Assembly: GCA_035554115.1 (NCBI GenBank)
Contig: DATMIW010000005.1
Span: forward strand, 1-38,550
From: CAXTSE01 sp035554115
GTDB lineage: Bacteria > Actinomycetota > Actinomycetes > Actinomycetales > Microbacteriaceae
DNA length: 38,550 bases
Direction: 5' to 3'
In this document: positions 1-7,425 of the stretch, one piece after another
How positions within the stretch are numbered: position 1 is the stretch's first letter
How the letters are laid out: each line of letters begins with the position of its first letter
The notes under the pieces: model-generated
Seen by the model: only the letters and a program-made list of their open reading frames with translations
Database searches by the model: none
Told to the model about the DNA's origin: nothing
Program-made: the position numbers and the translations under genes

Positions 1-96
1 GGTTTGAGCGGCGCCCCCGAAGGTGCATCCCGCTAGAACCAAGATGAGGGGGATGGCTGCGAGCACAACAAATGAATGAGGTCGGGTCTGGGACAT
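1..96 (-). CDS. Partial lipoprotein, N-terminus only
   Basis: An open frame runs leftwards from an ATG at 96 and is cut by the window edge after 32 codons. The visible residues are a textbook lipoprotein signal peptide: a short basic start (MSQTRPH), a hydrophobic core, and a lipobox ending LVLAGC, so the cysteine at about residue 24 would be lipidated and the protein anchored to the outer face of the membrane. No strong ribosome-binding site is visible before the ATG. The rest of the protein, and so its function, lies outside the window. It diverges from the SRAP gene at 159. Confidence 0.6.
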   Translation of the reverse strand, partial: MSQTRPHSFVVLAAIPLILVLAGCTFGGAAQT

Positions 97-158
97 GGGA
101 TCACTGTAGAGGATTTATCGCTCCGCCTGCGATGGTGGTCAACGGTAGGCTCGCCGGC

Positions 159-881
159 ATGTGCGGACGTTTCGCATTAGACGAGAAGACGGACAATCTG
201 ATCCGAGCCTTCGTTGCGGACGGGAACAACTTCGCCGACTGGGAACCGCGCTATTCCATAGCGCCAACCGAAATTGCTCCCATCGTCCGCGAGCGCCGGA
301 GCAGTGACTCTGGCGAGGTCTCACGCACGATCGATCCGGCGGTCTGGGATTTCCATCCCGCCTTTATGCGCGACTCAAAGCGACCGCAGTTCAATGCGCG
401 CATCGAGACAGTCGCAACCAATGGATTGTGGAAGGCGGCCTTCGCCAAGTCACGCTGCATCGTTCCCATGCGCGGCTACTACGAATGGACCGAAATCGAA
501 GAAGACGGCAAGCAGCTGAAGCAGCCGCACTTCATCCATGGCTCCTCCCCCGTGCTTTCGGCTGCCGGCATTTACACCGCTCGAAAGGTGGAAGGTGAGT
601 GGGTCGTCTCGACGGCGATCATTACCCGCCAAGCCAAGGACGCATCCGGTGAGATCCATGACCGCATGCCGGCCTTTCTGAATCCAGAGCTGTGGGACGA
701 ATGGTTGAACCCGGAGCCGCTCGCCACCGACGCCGAGCGCGAACATGCCCTGTCACTGCTCGAGGTGGTGTCCGATCAGGTGGCCTCCACGATCACTACC
801 CACGAAGTCGACCGGCGAGTCAACAACAGCCGCACGCTCGATCCACTCGATCCCGTTCTGATCGAACCGATTGCGCGTTAG
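159..881 (+). CDS. SRAP (YedK/HMCES-type) abasic-site DNA-protein crosslink protein
   Basis: This family forms a thiazolidine crosslink with abasic sites in single-stranded DNA through Cys2 after the start Met is removed, shielding the lesion. The expected residues are present: MCGRF at the N-terminus (Cys2), Asn79 in FNARIET, Glu109 in GYYEWT and His167 in IHDRMP. The length of 240 residues is normal. The start at 159 is required to place the cysteine second; an upstream ATG at 72 would add 29 residues and bury it. The gene ends overlapping by four bases the end of the convergent small gene at 878-1285. SRAP genes are often SOS-linked, and a LexA box lies nearby at 1562, although it serves the opposite-strand pair. 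Function is confident; the role in the element is inference. Confidence 0.92.
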   Translation: MCGRFALDEKTDNLIRAFVADGNNFADWEPRYSIAPTEIAPIVRERRSSDSGEVSRTIDPAVWDFHPAFMRDSKRPQFNARIETVATNGLWKAAFAKSRCIVPMRGYYEWTEIEEDGKQLKQPHFIHGSSPVLSAAGIYTARKVEGEWVVSTAIITRQAKDASGEIHDRMPAFLNPELWDEWLNPEPLATDAEREHALSLLEVVSDQVASTITTHEVDRRVNNSRTLDPLDPVLIEPIAR

Positions 882-1285
882 GAACTGTAGAGCTTTCGGC
901 GCCGTCGATCCTCGGCTTCAAGTTCGCGGGCTCGCACTTCCTGCCGCCGGTGGAGGGACTCCTTTTCTTCACCTGGCACCGGGACGATGGGACTGGGATG
1001 GTCATACAAAACTGCCGCGTCCGCCTCTTGCAGCGTCCGGTAGCGACCGATCATTCGCCGGTTCTCCGAATTCAAGTCCCAGCGGACGGTGACGAAGAAG
1101 TCACTGCCGTCCGGATTGCGAAGCCTCAGGATGATCGCCGCCGGTAACACCGGGTCGCTACGCATAACGAGCCAAGTATCCATGTCATAGCGGATCGGCC
1201 GCGGTCGTGATCGGCTCCCGGCTTGCGCCCGGACAGCCGCATCACGTCCGTCCTGCACGTCGTGTCGCACGCTGTGCCCCGGCAC
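878..1285 (-). CDS. Small hypothetical protein downstream of the LexA-box gene
   Basis: I do not recognise this protein. The GTG at 1285 directly follows the TAG of the upstream gene (stop at 1286-1288), suggesting translational coupling; the first 30 or so residues are arginine-rich and less convincing. An ATG at 1183 beginning MDTWLVMRSDP is an alternative start. From there the sequence looks like a compact beta-rich domain (RWDLNSENRRMIGRY, then a helix with EADAAVLYD), followed by a strongly charged tail with many Arg and Glu. It appears to be co-transcribed with the DUF6504-like gene and so would share its SOS control. It faces the SRAP gene tail to tail. Confidence 0.6.
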   Translation of the reverse strand: MPGHSVRHDVQDGRDAAVRAQAGSRSRPRPIRYDMDTWLVMRSDPVLPAAIILRLRNPDGSDFFVTVRWDLNSENRRMIGRYRTLQEADAAVLYDHPSPIVPVPGEEKESLHRRQEVRARELEAEDRRRRKLYSS

Positions 1286-1546
1286 CTATTCGTAGGTACG
1301 CACAACGCGCCACTGCTGGCCGTCGTCAAACGAGACCACATCGAAAACAAGGCTATGACCGTCTTCGTCAGTTCCCTGGAACCGCCATCCCACGGGGACA
1401 ACCGCGAGGTGGGTGATAGCAGTGAGATCGAAATCCAGAGGAGTAGGCATGTCTGACACCCGGTAGCGCTGCGCGTGCCAAACAAGGTGAGTCGGCGTTC
1501 CGTCAGCACCGACTGAAACGATCGCGGCGTCCATAGTCAATGTCAT
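1286..1546 (-). CDS. DUF6504-like small protein, likely SOS-induced
   Basis: The start is the ATG at 1546, preceded by GGGAG with five bases of spacing. The 86-residue product has a core HLVWHAQRYRV followed by PTPLDFD and a C-terminal GWRFQGT...WRVVRTYE pattern. From memory this resembles the small actinobacterial DUF6504 family, often seen near Y-family polymerase or mutasome genes; I cannot confirm it without a profile search. No polymerase gene is visible here. Sixteen bases upstream of the start lies a LexA-type palindrome that would overlap the promoter -10 region, so induction by DNA damage is likely. It is probably the first gene of a two-gene operon with the gene at 878-1285. Confidence 0.7.
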   Translation of the reverse strand: MTLTMDAAIVSVGADGTPTHLVWHAQRYRVSDMPTPLDFDLTAITHLAVVPVGWRFQGTDEDGHSLVFDVVSFDDGQQWRVVRTYE

Positions 1547-1561
1547 GAGCACTCCCAGCAT

Positions 1562-1577
1562 TCGAATATATGTTCGA
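1562..1577. promoter_or_regulatory. LexA (SOS) box
   Basis: The sequence TCGAATATATGTTCGA matches the Gram-positive/actinobacterial LexA consensus CGAAC-N4-GTTCG except for one base in the left arm. It sits 16 bases upstream of the minus-strand start at 1546, and on that strand it contains a TATATT that could serve as the -10 element, so bound LexA would block transcription. The plus-strand gene at 1711 is 134 bases away and may or may not be affected. Confidence 0.75.
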
Positions 1578-1710
1578 TGACAAGAGACTCTAAATTGACG
1601 AGCAGCGACACGCCAAACTCCGGCCCCATCAAACCGTCCGATTGGTTTCCGCCTGGACGAAATGAGGATTATCCATTGCGGCCTGGCGTCCTGTCTGCCA
1701 GCATGTCGAT

Positions 1711-2499
1711 GTGGATCAAGGGAACCTATCTCGCCGAGGGTTTGTCGGCGGAGCGGTCTCAGCTTCTGTGCTTGCATCCTTGGTCGGCGAAACGGTGTTA
1801 GCCGCGCCTGCGAGCGCCACCACTGCGCTTGACGCTGCAATCGCAGAGGCCTTGTCGATGGTGGGTAAGAACGTCGCCCAAGTGAACGCCGCCATGGCTG
1901 ATGGCGCCTGGAAGAACACAGCACCCACGCAATGGTGCGCCTGGTTCGCCAGCTACATTTGTCGTGCGGCTGGGGTAAGCAGGCAGACCAGCAGCCTCGC
2001 CCTCTACAACTCATTGCCCCATTCGGGCACACCCCAACGCGGCGACATCATCTACTACTCGACTCCAGGACACACAGAGTTTGTCTACGACGTCGTCAAC
2101 GGGGTACCGCGCGCGATCGGAGGCAACACACCCGGCGACCCAGACCCCATCGTCAAGATTCACAACACACCAATTTCTGGCTACGTCATTACCGGATTCG
2201 CACACCCAAATTGGGGCGCAGCGCCCCCGCCATCAGGATCAACACAAGACGAGGACGACATGGTCAGATTTATCGCAGCAACTGGAAGCGACACCTACGG
2301 CGGCCGAAGCGTCGGCGCCAACACATGGGCGGCAATTGAGGGAGGCGCCTTTACCCGCATCAGCTCATCCGAGGAGCTTGATGCCCTAGCCGACTCGATG
2401 GGCATCACCAGAACCGTTCTCGAGAACGAGCGCAAAAAGAACGTTTCTGGGCGATCGTTCCTGCTCACGGAGTCGGTATACATCCGCATGAACCCCTGA
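1711..2499 (+). CDS. Tat-exported CHAP-domain amidase-like protein
   Basis: The N-terminus has a twin-arginine signal (LSRRGFVGG), a hydrophobic stretch and an Ala-rich cleavage region ending near ASA, so the protein is probably exported folded. Residues about 60-165 resemble a CHAP (cysteine, histidine-dependent amidohydrolase/peptidase) domain: WCAWFASYICRAAG carries the likely catalytic Cys, and GDIIYYSTPGHTEFV the likely His. The C-terminal 80 residues look like a small module of the kind that follows phage or exported peptidoglycan hydrolases. The only start available after an in-frame stop at 1663 is this GTG, and no good ribosome-binding site precedes it. Likely role: cell-wall cleavage during transfer or competition (inference). 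Confidence 0.7.
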   Translation: MDQGNLSRRGFVGGAVSASVLASLVGETVLAAPASATTALDAAIAEALSMVGKNVAQVNAAMADGAWKNTAPTQWCAWFASYICRAAGVSRQTSSLALYNSLPHSGTPQRGDIIYYSTPGHTEFVYDVVNGVPRAIGGNTPGDPDPIVKIHNTPISGYVITGFAHPNWGAAPPPSGSTQDEDDMVRFIAATGSDTYGGRSVGANTWAAIEGGAFTRISSSEELDALADSMGITRTVLENERKKNVSGRSFLLTESVYIRMNP

Positions 2500-2530
2500 G
2501 CGCCTCCGCTGAGACCGACGTCTACGGCAC

Positions 2531-2791
2531 TTAGCGTCGAACACGAACGGCGTAGCCAGTTTCGATCAGCGCATCGACCGCAGTTCGGATCTCTTCTTCA
2601 TCCTCGATCGCATCCTCATACGGATCGATGGGCTGTCCTTGATAGGACAGCAGCAGGGCGTAGAGACCACGCGCGATCAATGACAGCCTCGAGTCGTTCA
2701 TGATCATGTCCGGCACCAGCGTCGTCGACGCGTCGGGATCGACTGCGTGAAGGCCGGTCACCGCAATCCAGTCACTCGCTCGAGATGTCAC
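2531..2791 (-). CDS. Small winged-helix-like protein
   Basis: This is an 86-residue protein from a GTG at 2791. Its C-terminal half (SRLSLIARGLYALLLS, then EEEIRTAVDALIETGYAVRVRR) has the pattern of helix-turn-helix domains found at the N-terminus of actinobacterial replication and transfer proteins, in which a two-helix unit is followed by a short wing ending in basic residues. I read it as a small DNA-binding regulator. It is convergent with the CHAP gene, with 31 bases between the stops. Confidence 0.55.
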   Translation of the reverse strand: MTSRASDWIAVTGLHAVDPDASTTLVPDMIMNDSRLSLIARGLYALLLSYQGQPIDPYEDAIEDEEEIRTAVDALIETGYAVRVRR

Positions 2792-2830
2792 CCGGCTATC
2801 GTCCTACAACTTTCAGCGATCGGCGAGGAG

Positions 2831-3475
2831 TTAGGCCTCGTTCGAACCCGCGGTCAGCGGTGGGCGTTCGTTCTCAATAAGCAATTCGATATTTGTGCGC
2901 GTGGGGCGGGTGATCGCTGCGGTAGTAGCCGCGGCCGCGAAGAGCAGCATGGGCGAAAGGGTCCCATACGACCATGCTGCGCCTAGAACAGCAATCGCTG
3001 CCGCCGCGAAAAGAAGGATACGGCTAGGTCTTGGGGGAAGAATTATTGCGACCGCACAACACACGGCGGCAAAGACAGCCATTGTGATCGGGACAGCGAC
3101 CAAGGACATATCGACCGGACGCGCGTAGGCGAAGCCACGAGCCATGACAATTAAAGCCAAAATGGCGGTCACTGAGAACCATCGCCAACGTGCAAGAGTT
3201 CCCGTCCTCACGAACCGCCAAAAAAGCACGAACAAGATGATTCCGGTGAGGAGTACGGGAACAGCAACTTGTAACGTCGGAAGTAGGTAAGAGAGGCCAT
3301 CTGCGCAGACCCAGTCGGGCTGCACGGGGGGCGTCGGCGGTGAGCAGGCGAAATGAGTGCTCTGGAGAAACGATGGCCAGAAGCCGATCGACAGGATTGC
3401 GGCCGCGATTCCTGCCAACAAGACACCCCACCCAGCATCTAGATGAGGAATGCGGCGCTTGTCGGCAGGAATCAT
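2831..3475 (-). CDS. Multi-pass membrane protein, unknown function
   Basis: From the ATG at 3475 the product has 214 residues with about six hydrophobic segments: one near the N-terminus (GVLLAGIAAAILSIGF), one in LQVAVPVLLTGIILFVLF, then four closely spaced ones in the second half. An extracytoplasmic loop between the first two contains two cysteines and is Pro-rich. A longer frame to 3514 would overlap the upstream gene; the 3475 start leaves four bases after that gene's stop and fits an operon. I recognise no family. Being downstream of a secreted protein gene, it could serve as an export helper, anchor or immunity partner, all of which is inference. Confidence 0.6.
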   Translation of the reverse strand: MIPADKRRIPHLDAGWGVLLAGIAAAILSIGFWPSFLQSTHFACSPPTPPVQPDWVCADGLSYLLPTLQVAVPVLLTGIILFVLFWRFVRTGTLARWRWFSVTAILALIVMARGFAYARPVDMSLVAVPITMAVFAAVCCAVAIILPPRPSRILLFAAAAIAVLGAAWSYGTLSPMLLFAAAATTAAITRPTRTNIELLIENERPPLTAGSNEA

Positions 3476-3479
3476 CACG

Positions 3480-4709
3480 TCACCCGAAACAGGAATACGC
3501 GACCGGGGCGTCAAGCCCCCGGTTTCCGCTCGTCCAGCACTTCCACGGCGTTACCCAGCCTCTGGATTCGGCCAGTGTTCCGCGGTTGTAATTTCCAGCC
3601 GGGTATCCGCCCCACTCATTCTGAATCGCGTTGACTCCCATGCAGTCAGTACTTGACATTCCATTTCCAGGCCAGCTCAAGCAGAATGATTCGGTCACCG
3701 CCTGAACATTGCCAGAAATCTTGCTCGAAGTAACAAGACCCGCCGGTGCAGAGATCTGAATCTCCACTCCGCTAAGGCCTTGATAGTTGTCGAGATTCTT
3801 TGGTTTCCGCAGCCCGATGGCGATGGAGTTAGTGCGGCATTTGTCGCTCAAATCGTTGTAGTCCGCATACGCCTGGATACTGGCGACGGGGGTGCCGTAA
3901 ATGTTCGTCGCCTGCCAAGTCCATCCATAGTTGCGTGCCCAGAACCGGCTCTTGTAATAGGGGTCAGCGGTCCCGGGGCTGAGATAGCAGTTAGGCCGAT
4001 TGTTGTTCGGCGTGAAAATGGAATCGTTGTGTTCGTTAACCTCGAACTCGAGACCGATGTTGTTTGGCAACGAATACAAGCCATAGTCCAACCAGTCGTA
4101 TTGGCTCCAGATAAATGGTGATGAGTCACCGGTCACGATATTCGCGTCATCTGGGCGCCAGTCCGAGACAGCCAGCGTCTGCGCGCCGCCCAGCTCTGCC
4201 TCTTGTTTTTTCGCCGCTGCCTGCTTTCCGGCTTCAATGCGCGCGGCGATTTTCGGGCCGAACTTGACCGAAGGTGCTACGTACGTCGGGTAGGTGGAAC
4301 CAAGCTGCGTCTGCTGCACGTCAAGGGCTTTGCTCTTCTTTTGTTGCTCTGCATCTCGGAGCACGACGAAACCATTGACCGCAGGTTGGGTGCCGTAATC
4401 CTCTTGAAACTGTGCGAGGAACTTCGCAGGGTCAAGCCCCGTAGCAGGCGAATACTCTCCCATCGTTTGCACATTGTCGTACGCATAGGCAACAACAGGC
4501 TCGCCGACAGCGCCGCTGAGCTTGATCGCATCCTGCAAGGTCACGGTATGTGCGAGAAGCAGCGTCACATTCGTGGTATCTGGCGTGTCGGCGTAGATCT
4601 GCGCCGGGTCTGGCGCAACCGAGGATTCCGCACTGGCAGCAACCGCAGGGACCAGTAGCCCAATACAAGCGGCGACCACGATGCTCGCTCTGATCACGTT
4701 CTTAAACAT
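3480..4709 (-). CDS. Sec-secreted protein of unknown function
   Basis: The ATG at 4709 follows a GGGGGG ribosome-binding site six bases away. The N-terminus is a classic Sec signal: MFKNVIR, a hydrophobic core, and a probable AxA cleavage near residue 27. The mature protein is about 380 residues: an N-terminal alpha/beta-like part (about 30-135), a Lys/Ala/Gln-rich linker (about 135-180), and a C-terminal part rich in Trp, Tyr, Asn and Gly with about seven cysteines, which could form disulfides outside the cell. I recognise no family. It is the first gene of a pair with the membrane protein at 2831-3475. Confidence 0.65.
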   Translation of the reverse strand: MFKNVIRASIVVAACIGLLVPAVAASAESSVAPDPAQIYADTPDTTNVTLLLAHTVTLQDAIKLSGAVGEPVVAYAYDNVQTMGEYSPATGLDPAKFLAQFQEDYGTQPAVNGFVVLRDAEQQKKSKALDVQQTQLGSTYPTYVAPSVKFGPKIAARIEAGKQAAAKKQEAELGGAQTLAVSDWRPDDANIVTGDSSPFIWSQYDWLDYGLYSLPNNIGLEFEVNEHNDSIFTPNNNRPNCYLSPGTADPYYKSRFWARNYGWTWQATNIYGTPVASIQAYADYNDLSDKCRTNSIAIGLRKPKNLDNYQGLSGVEIQISAPAGLVTSSKISGNVQAVTESFCLSWPGNGMSSTDCMGVNAIQNEWGGYPAGNYNRGTLAESRGWVTPWKCWTSGNRGLDAPVAYSCFG

Positions 4710-4896
4710 TCAAATCCCCCCATCGTGGCCGACGAATCGTCAGCACTTGGCCAAAAACTAGTGGATCCCAAATTGTGATTTCTAGTCGGCATTTAGGGGG
4801 ACCTGTCTACCCCTCTGATATTGCCTGAGGTAGTGGTTCGCACTGGGTCGACTCGCTGATGAACCGAGATCCAGACCCAGTCGCTCGTGAGAGATG

Positions 4897-4934
4897 TCAA
4901 TCGCCGCTTACAATCAGGGCGATCGGCGGATTGA
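4897..4934. promoter_or_regulatory. Inverted-repeat operator overlapping the -35 of the RHH gene promoter
   Basis: TCAATCGCCG (4897-4906) and CGGCGGATTGA (4924-4934) are inverted copies with a one-base bulge. The right arm carries a 17-base sequence, GGGCGATCGGCGGATTG (4917-4933), found again at 9681-9697, and it overlaps the TTGACC -35 element. This is the layout expected for an autoregulated RHH gene, though no binding has been shown. Confidence 0.45.
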
Positions 4935-4958
4935 CCGCTCCCTTCAGCTGCGTATAAA
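4931..4958 (+). promoter_or_regulatory. Sigma-70-type promoter for the RHH gene
   Basis: TTGACC (4931-4936) and TATAAA (4953-4958) are separated by 16 bases. Transcription would start near 4965 and leave a leader of about 105 bases before the start at 5072. This is one of the clearest housekeeping-type promoters in the window. The rest of the 362-base gap between 4710 and 5071 holds no convincing gene; a short palindrome (GACGAATCGTC, 4731-4741) lies in the leader of the divergent secreted-protein gene. Confidence 0.6.
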
Positions 4959-5071
4959 TAGGGAAGCCGTCGAGCACCTCCCAAGCTCCGGCACCTCCTC
5001 GATGCTCTGCGACTTAGCAGGGGAACCATTCCGGTTCGCCGGTCGCACGCAATCGAGGAGGTCGATCACTC

Positions 5072-5413
5072 ATGAGTGATCTCATTTCACCACCGCCAGG
5101 CGGTAACCCCGCCGGCATCGCCATCCGCCCGCTCTCCGTCCGCATGGACGAGAACACGCGAGCTCAGCTGGAGATCATCGCCCAATTGAACGACCGCAGC
5201 GTCACCGAGGAAGTTCGCAAAGCCATCGAGTTCTGGATCGAGAAATCGAAATCAGACCCGCAGGTGCTGAAGCGTGCCGAGACGGTGCGAGCAGAGATTG
5301 AACGAGACGCTGCAACTAAGCGCGGCGCGATATCGGCAATCTTTGATGGGTCCGACATAAGGGGTAAGACGGCTGGACAGAGCCGGACTAACGGCAAAGA
5401 GGGGAGCAGTTGA
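5072..5413 (+). CDS. Ribbon-helix-helix (CopG/Arc-type) DNA-binding protein
   Basis: The start follows a GAGGAGG ribosome-binding site. Residues about 18-55 fit the RHH fold: a beta strand (IRPLSVRMD), helix A (ENTRAQLEIIAQLND) and helix B beginning SVTEEVRKAIEFWIE. The charged C-terminal 60 residues may be a partner-binding tail. RHH proteins of this size are autoregulators, antitoxins or relaxosome accessory factors. No toxin gene follows: a strong terminator comes at once. With the 17-base motif at its own promoter and in the hairpin region at 9.7 kb, a relaxosome or regulatory role is my preferred inference. Confidence 0.75.
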   Translation: MSDLISPPPGGNPAGIAIRPLSVRMDENTRAQLEIIAQLNDRSVTEEVRKAIEFWIEKSKSDPQVLKRAETVRAEIERDAATKRGAISAIFDGSDIRGKTAGQSRTNGKEGSS

Positions 5414-5425
5414 CCAAAACCTAGC

Positions 5426-5463
5426 GACCCTGGCGGCTCGAGCCGTGCCTCGCCGCCAGGGTC
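5426..5463 (+). terminator. Terminator after the RHH gene
   Basis: A perfect 12-base-pair GC-rich stem (GACCCTGGCGGC at 5426-5437 with GCCGCCAGGGTC at 5452-5463) encloses a 14-base loop, 13 bases after the stop codon. There is no strong U-tract, which is common in actinobacteria. Confidence 0.75.
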
Positions 5464-5531
5464 ATCATCCGCGGACGTCGGCGTCGTCTCTGCTTTCTGA
5501 TGAGTCTGATTTCACAGCACCTATTGAAAAC

Positions 5532-5547
5532 GATCGACATGTCGATC
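5532..5547. promoter_or_regulatory. Perfect 16-base palindrome upstream of the large membrane protein gene
   Basis: GATCGACATGTCGATC reads the same on both strands and lies 55 bases before the start at 5603, beside a TTGAAA at 5524. It is a good candidate operator for a dimeric regulator; the regulator is unknown. Confidence 0.4.
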
Positions 5548-5602
5548 CCAAAACGAACTTCTGAGCTGCGCTCGGGCATATCATCCTTTTCATGAGGCGA
5601 GG

Positions 5603-7375
5603 GTGAAACAGTGGATGCGCAATTGGTGGAAGCCCATCCTAATTCTCGCGCCCCTGGCCGTAGCGCTATGGCTGCTGTTGCGCGTAGTCCTCAAGGTGCT
5701 GCCCGACCCACTGAAAGCCGCCCAGGACAAGATCAGTGAGTCCTCACGAAGCTGGCCTACTTCTTTTCTTCCGTCAGGGAGCCCCTCATGGATATGGGTA
5801 GTCCTTTTCTGTCTACTGCTTGCTGGCGTTTATCTGGCTATGCGTCTTCGCGAAGCTAAAACAGCCCGGAGGCGACCATACGATGTCACGCACAGTGAAG
5901 ATGGGTCACCCACCCGTAGGCGCGTAAGAGGGGCAGATGCCTCGATATTCACGAGAGCAGTAATAGACCCACAGCGGATCTTTCCAAGGATCACCGAGAG
6001 TGTTCAGCCGTATACACGCTCTTTAAAAGTACGAACTACTCTTTCGATTCGTCTAGAGCGCTTCACACCACGTCGGACGGTCGTCATTCCGATCATGATG
6101 AGTGCCCGAGGCCGCCTAGAGAACAGTCTTTCGTTCACCGATCCATCCGGAGTCCGAGTCTCATCATTGAATCGCACGCAAACCAATGCACACATCCACG
6201 GCGTAGTGTGCGCCCTAGTGCGTTCCGCGGGGGCGGCCGCCGTCATAAGGTTCCACGCCGAAAAAGGAGGAAACCCTTCCCTAAGCACGCGAATAGGCGA
6301 ATACATCACGGAGAGCTCTACAACCCGGCCCGCACCACGGCAAGAGGTTGCAAACGACCTAGTAAAACAAATCCTCTTACTTCCGACGGTAAGAAAGCAT
6401 CGGCTTTTCGAAACCGCCCGGCTCATCTCTCACCTGAGACTCAACTACCCGATATGCATAAAAATCAATCCTCGTGACTTCAGAAAGGACGACATTCGCG
6501 TCACGATTGAACGCCGGGTAATCCCCGAGGTCGTGCATCGAGAAAAGGCAAAGGTGCCCGCCGGTTCACGAAAGTCGATCGCCCGTTTCTTGCTGGGGTT
6601 CAATCGACGAGCTGCAACGTTGTTGGAGGCATTCAGAAAGTTCACCGGAGTCACTTCGAGTGTGCTCACCCACGAGCTGAGCAACTCAGTTCGAGCTGAG
6701 AGCTATCACCTGGAGGTTCGAGGGCCTGAAGGTTATTACGCGGCACGCCAGCAATTTGTCAACACGGTCGGCCTCAAGCTCGACTCTGCTGAGGTCAAGG
6801 CGCAACTAGTTGAACACTCCCCACTACGAGGCCAACGTCATACGCATCTCTATCTCAGGCGCGTCGCAGACACCCAACCCGTATCATTCCAGGCGATATT
6901 CCATGAGCGTACGCCCGGATCGATGGCAATTGCGCTGGCCGCCGCGGCCTCGACGTTTGCAATCGCGATGATCCTGGCATTCATACAAGTTCGAGATGCG
7001 CGCGCCTTCTGCGCAACTACCTTTCCTCATAGTGTTTCCAACTGCCTAGGTAGCCATGCTGCGATCGTCACTGACAACGGGTCGCTAATACAAATCTTGC
7101 TTACCTTTCCGATTGCACTTCTCGCCGTTTCCCTCCCGCGATCTTCGTCAGTTTGGGGCGGCGTCTTGGTTGCACGATTCGCGAATGTCTGTGTGATTTT
7201 GCTGGCGTTGGCAGCCCTCGCCCTGTCTTCGTTCGCCACTGTTCTCACCACCACAGGACTTTCTGTTGCTTGGCTCGTGGTAATTGGCCTCTTGGCCATC
7301 ATCCTCGTGGGATCGTTAGTCTCTTGGGTCCAGCGAACACTTGTCCACATTTCCTATGTCCGCAGCGATGAATAA
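5603..7375 (+). CDS. Large membrane protein of unknown function
   Basis: The GTG at 5603 is preceded by GAGGCGAGG; an ATG at 5615 is an alternative. The 590-residue product has two N-terminal membrane segments (about residues 10-33 and 62-83), a roughly 350-residue soluble domain rich in Arg and Thr, and about four to five membrane segments at the C-terminus (about 435-460, 490-515, 520-545, 550-575). The soluble part shows no motif I recognise, and I see no Walker A, protease or nuclease signature. The gene stands alone after a terminator and palindrome, and it looks richer in A/T than its neighbours, suggesting separate acquisition. A role in surface exclusion, phage defence or signalling is possible, but nothing in the sequence decides it. 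Confidence 0.65.
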   Translation: MKQWMRNWWKPILILAPLAVALWLLLRVVLKVLPDPLKAAQDKISESSRSWPTSFLPSGSPSWIWVVLFCLLLAGVYLAMRLREAKTARRRPYDVTHSEDGSPTRRRVRGADASIFTRAVIDPQRIFPRITESVQPYTRSLKVRTTLSIRLERFTPRRTVVIPIMMSARGRLENSLSFTDPSGVRVSSLNRTQTNAHIHGVVCALVRSAGAAAVIRFHAEKGGNPSLSTRIGEYITESSTTRPAPRQEVANDLVKQILLLPTVRKHRLFETARLISHLRLNYPICIKINPRDFRKDDIRVTIERRVIPEVVHREKAKVPAGSRKSIARFLLGFNRRAATLLEAFRKFTGVTSSVLTHELSNSVRAESYHLEVRGPEGYYAARQQFVNTVGLKLDSAEVKAQLVEHSPLRGQRHTHLYLRRVADTQPVSFQAIFHERTPGSMAIALAAAASTFAIAMILAFIQVRDARAFCATTFPHSVSNCLGSHAAIVTDNGSLIQILLTFPIALLAVSLPRSSSVWGGVLVARFANVCVILLALAALALSSFATVLTTTGLSVAWLVVIGLLAIILVGSLVSWVQRTLVHISYVRSDE

Positions 7376-7385
7376 CCCTCGGGTA

Positions 7386-7414
7386 TTGATATCTCAGTAT
7401 CTATCATGTATAAG
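7386..7414 (+). promoter_or_regulatory. Sigma-70-type promoter giving a near-leaderless mRNA
   Basis: TTGATA (7386-7391) and TATAAG (7409-7414) are 17 bases apart, close to consensus. The expected transcript start near 7420 is only about six bases before the ATG at 7426, so the mRNA would have almost no leader. Confidence 0.6.
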
Positions 7415-7425
7415 TTGAGGAATGA

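Noticed and set aside
1..158. Left attachment site of the element near the window start
   Set aside because: I compared the window start with the tRNA-Pro 3' end and flank and saw no matching repeat beyond a few bases, so the left end must lie outside the window.
1577..1801. A 74-codon ORF upstream of the CHAP gene
   Set aside because: It overlaps the LexA box and most of the Tat signal region, has no ribosome-binding site and its residues look random.
3780..4658. Long plus-strand ORFs opposite the secreted-protein gene
   Set aside because: They are antisense shadows with no ribosome-binding sites, while the minus-strand frame has a clear signal peptide and Shine-Dalgarno sequence.
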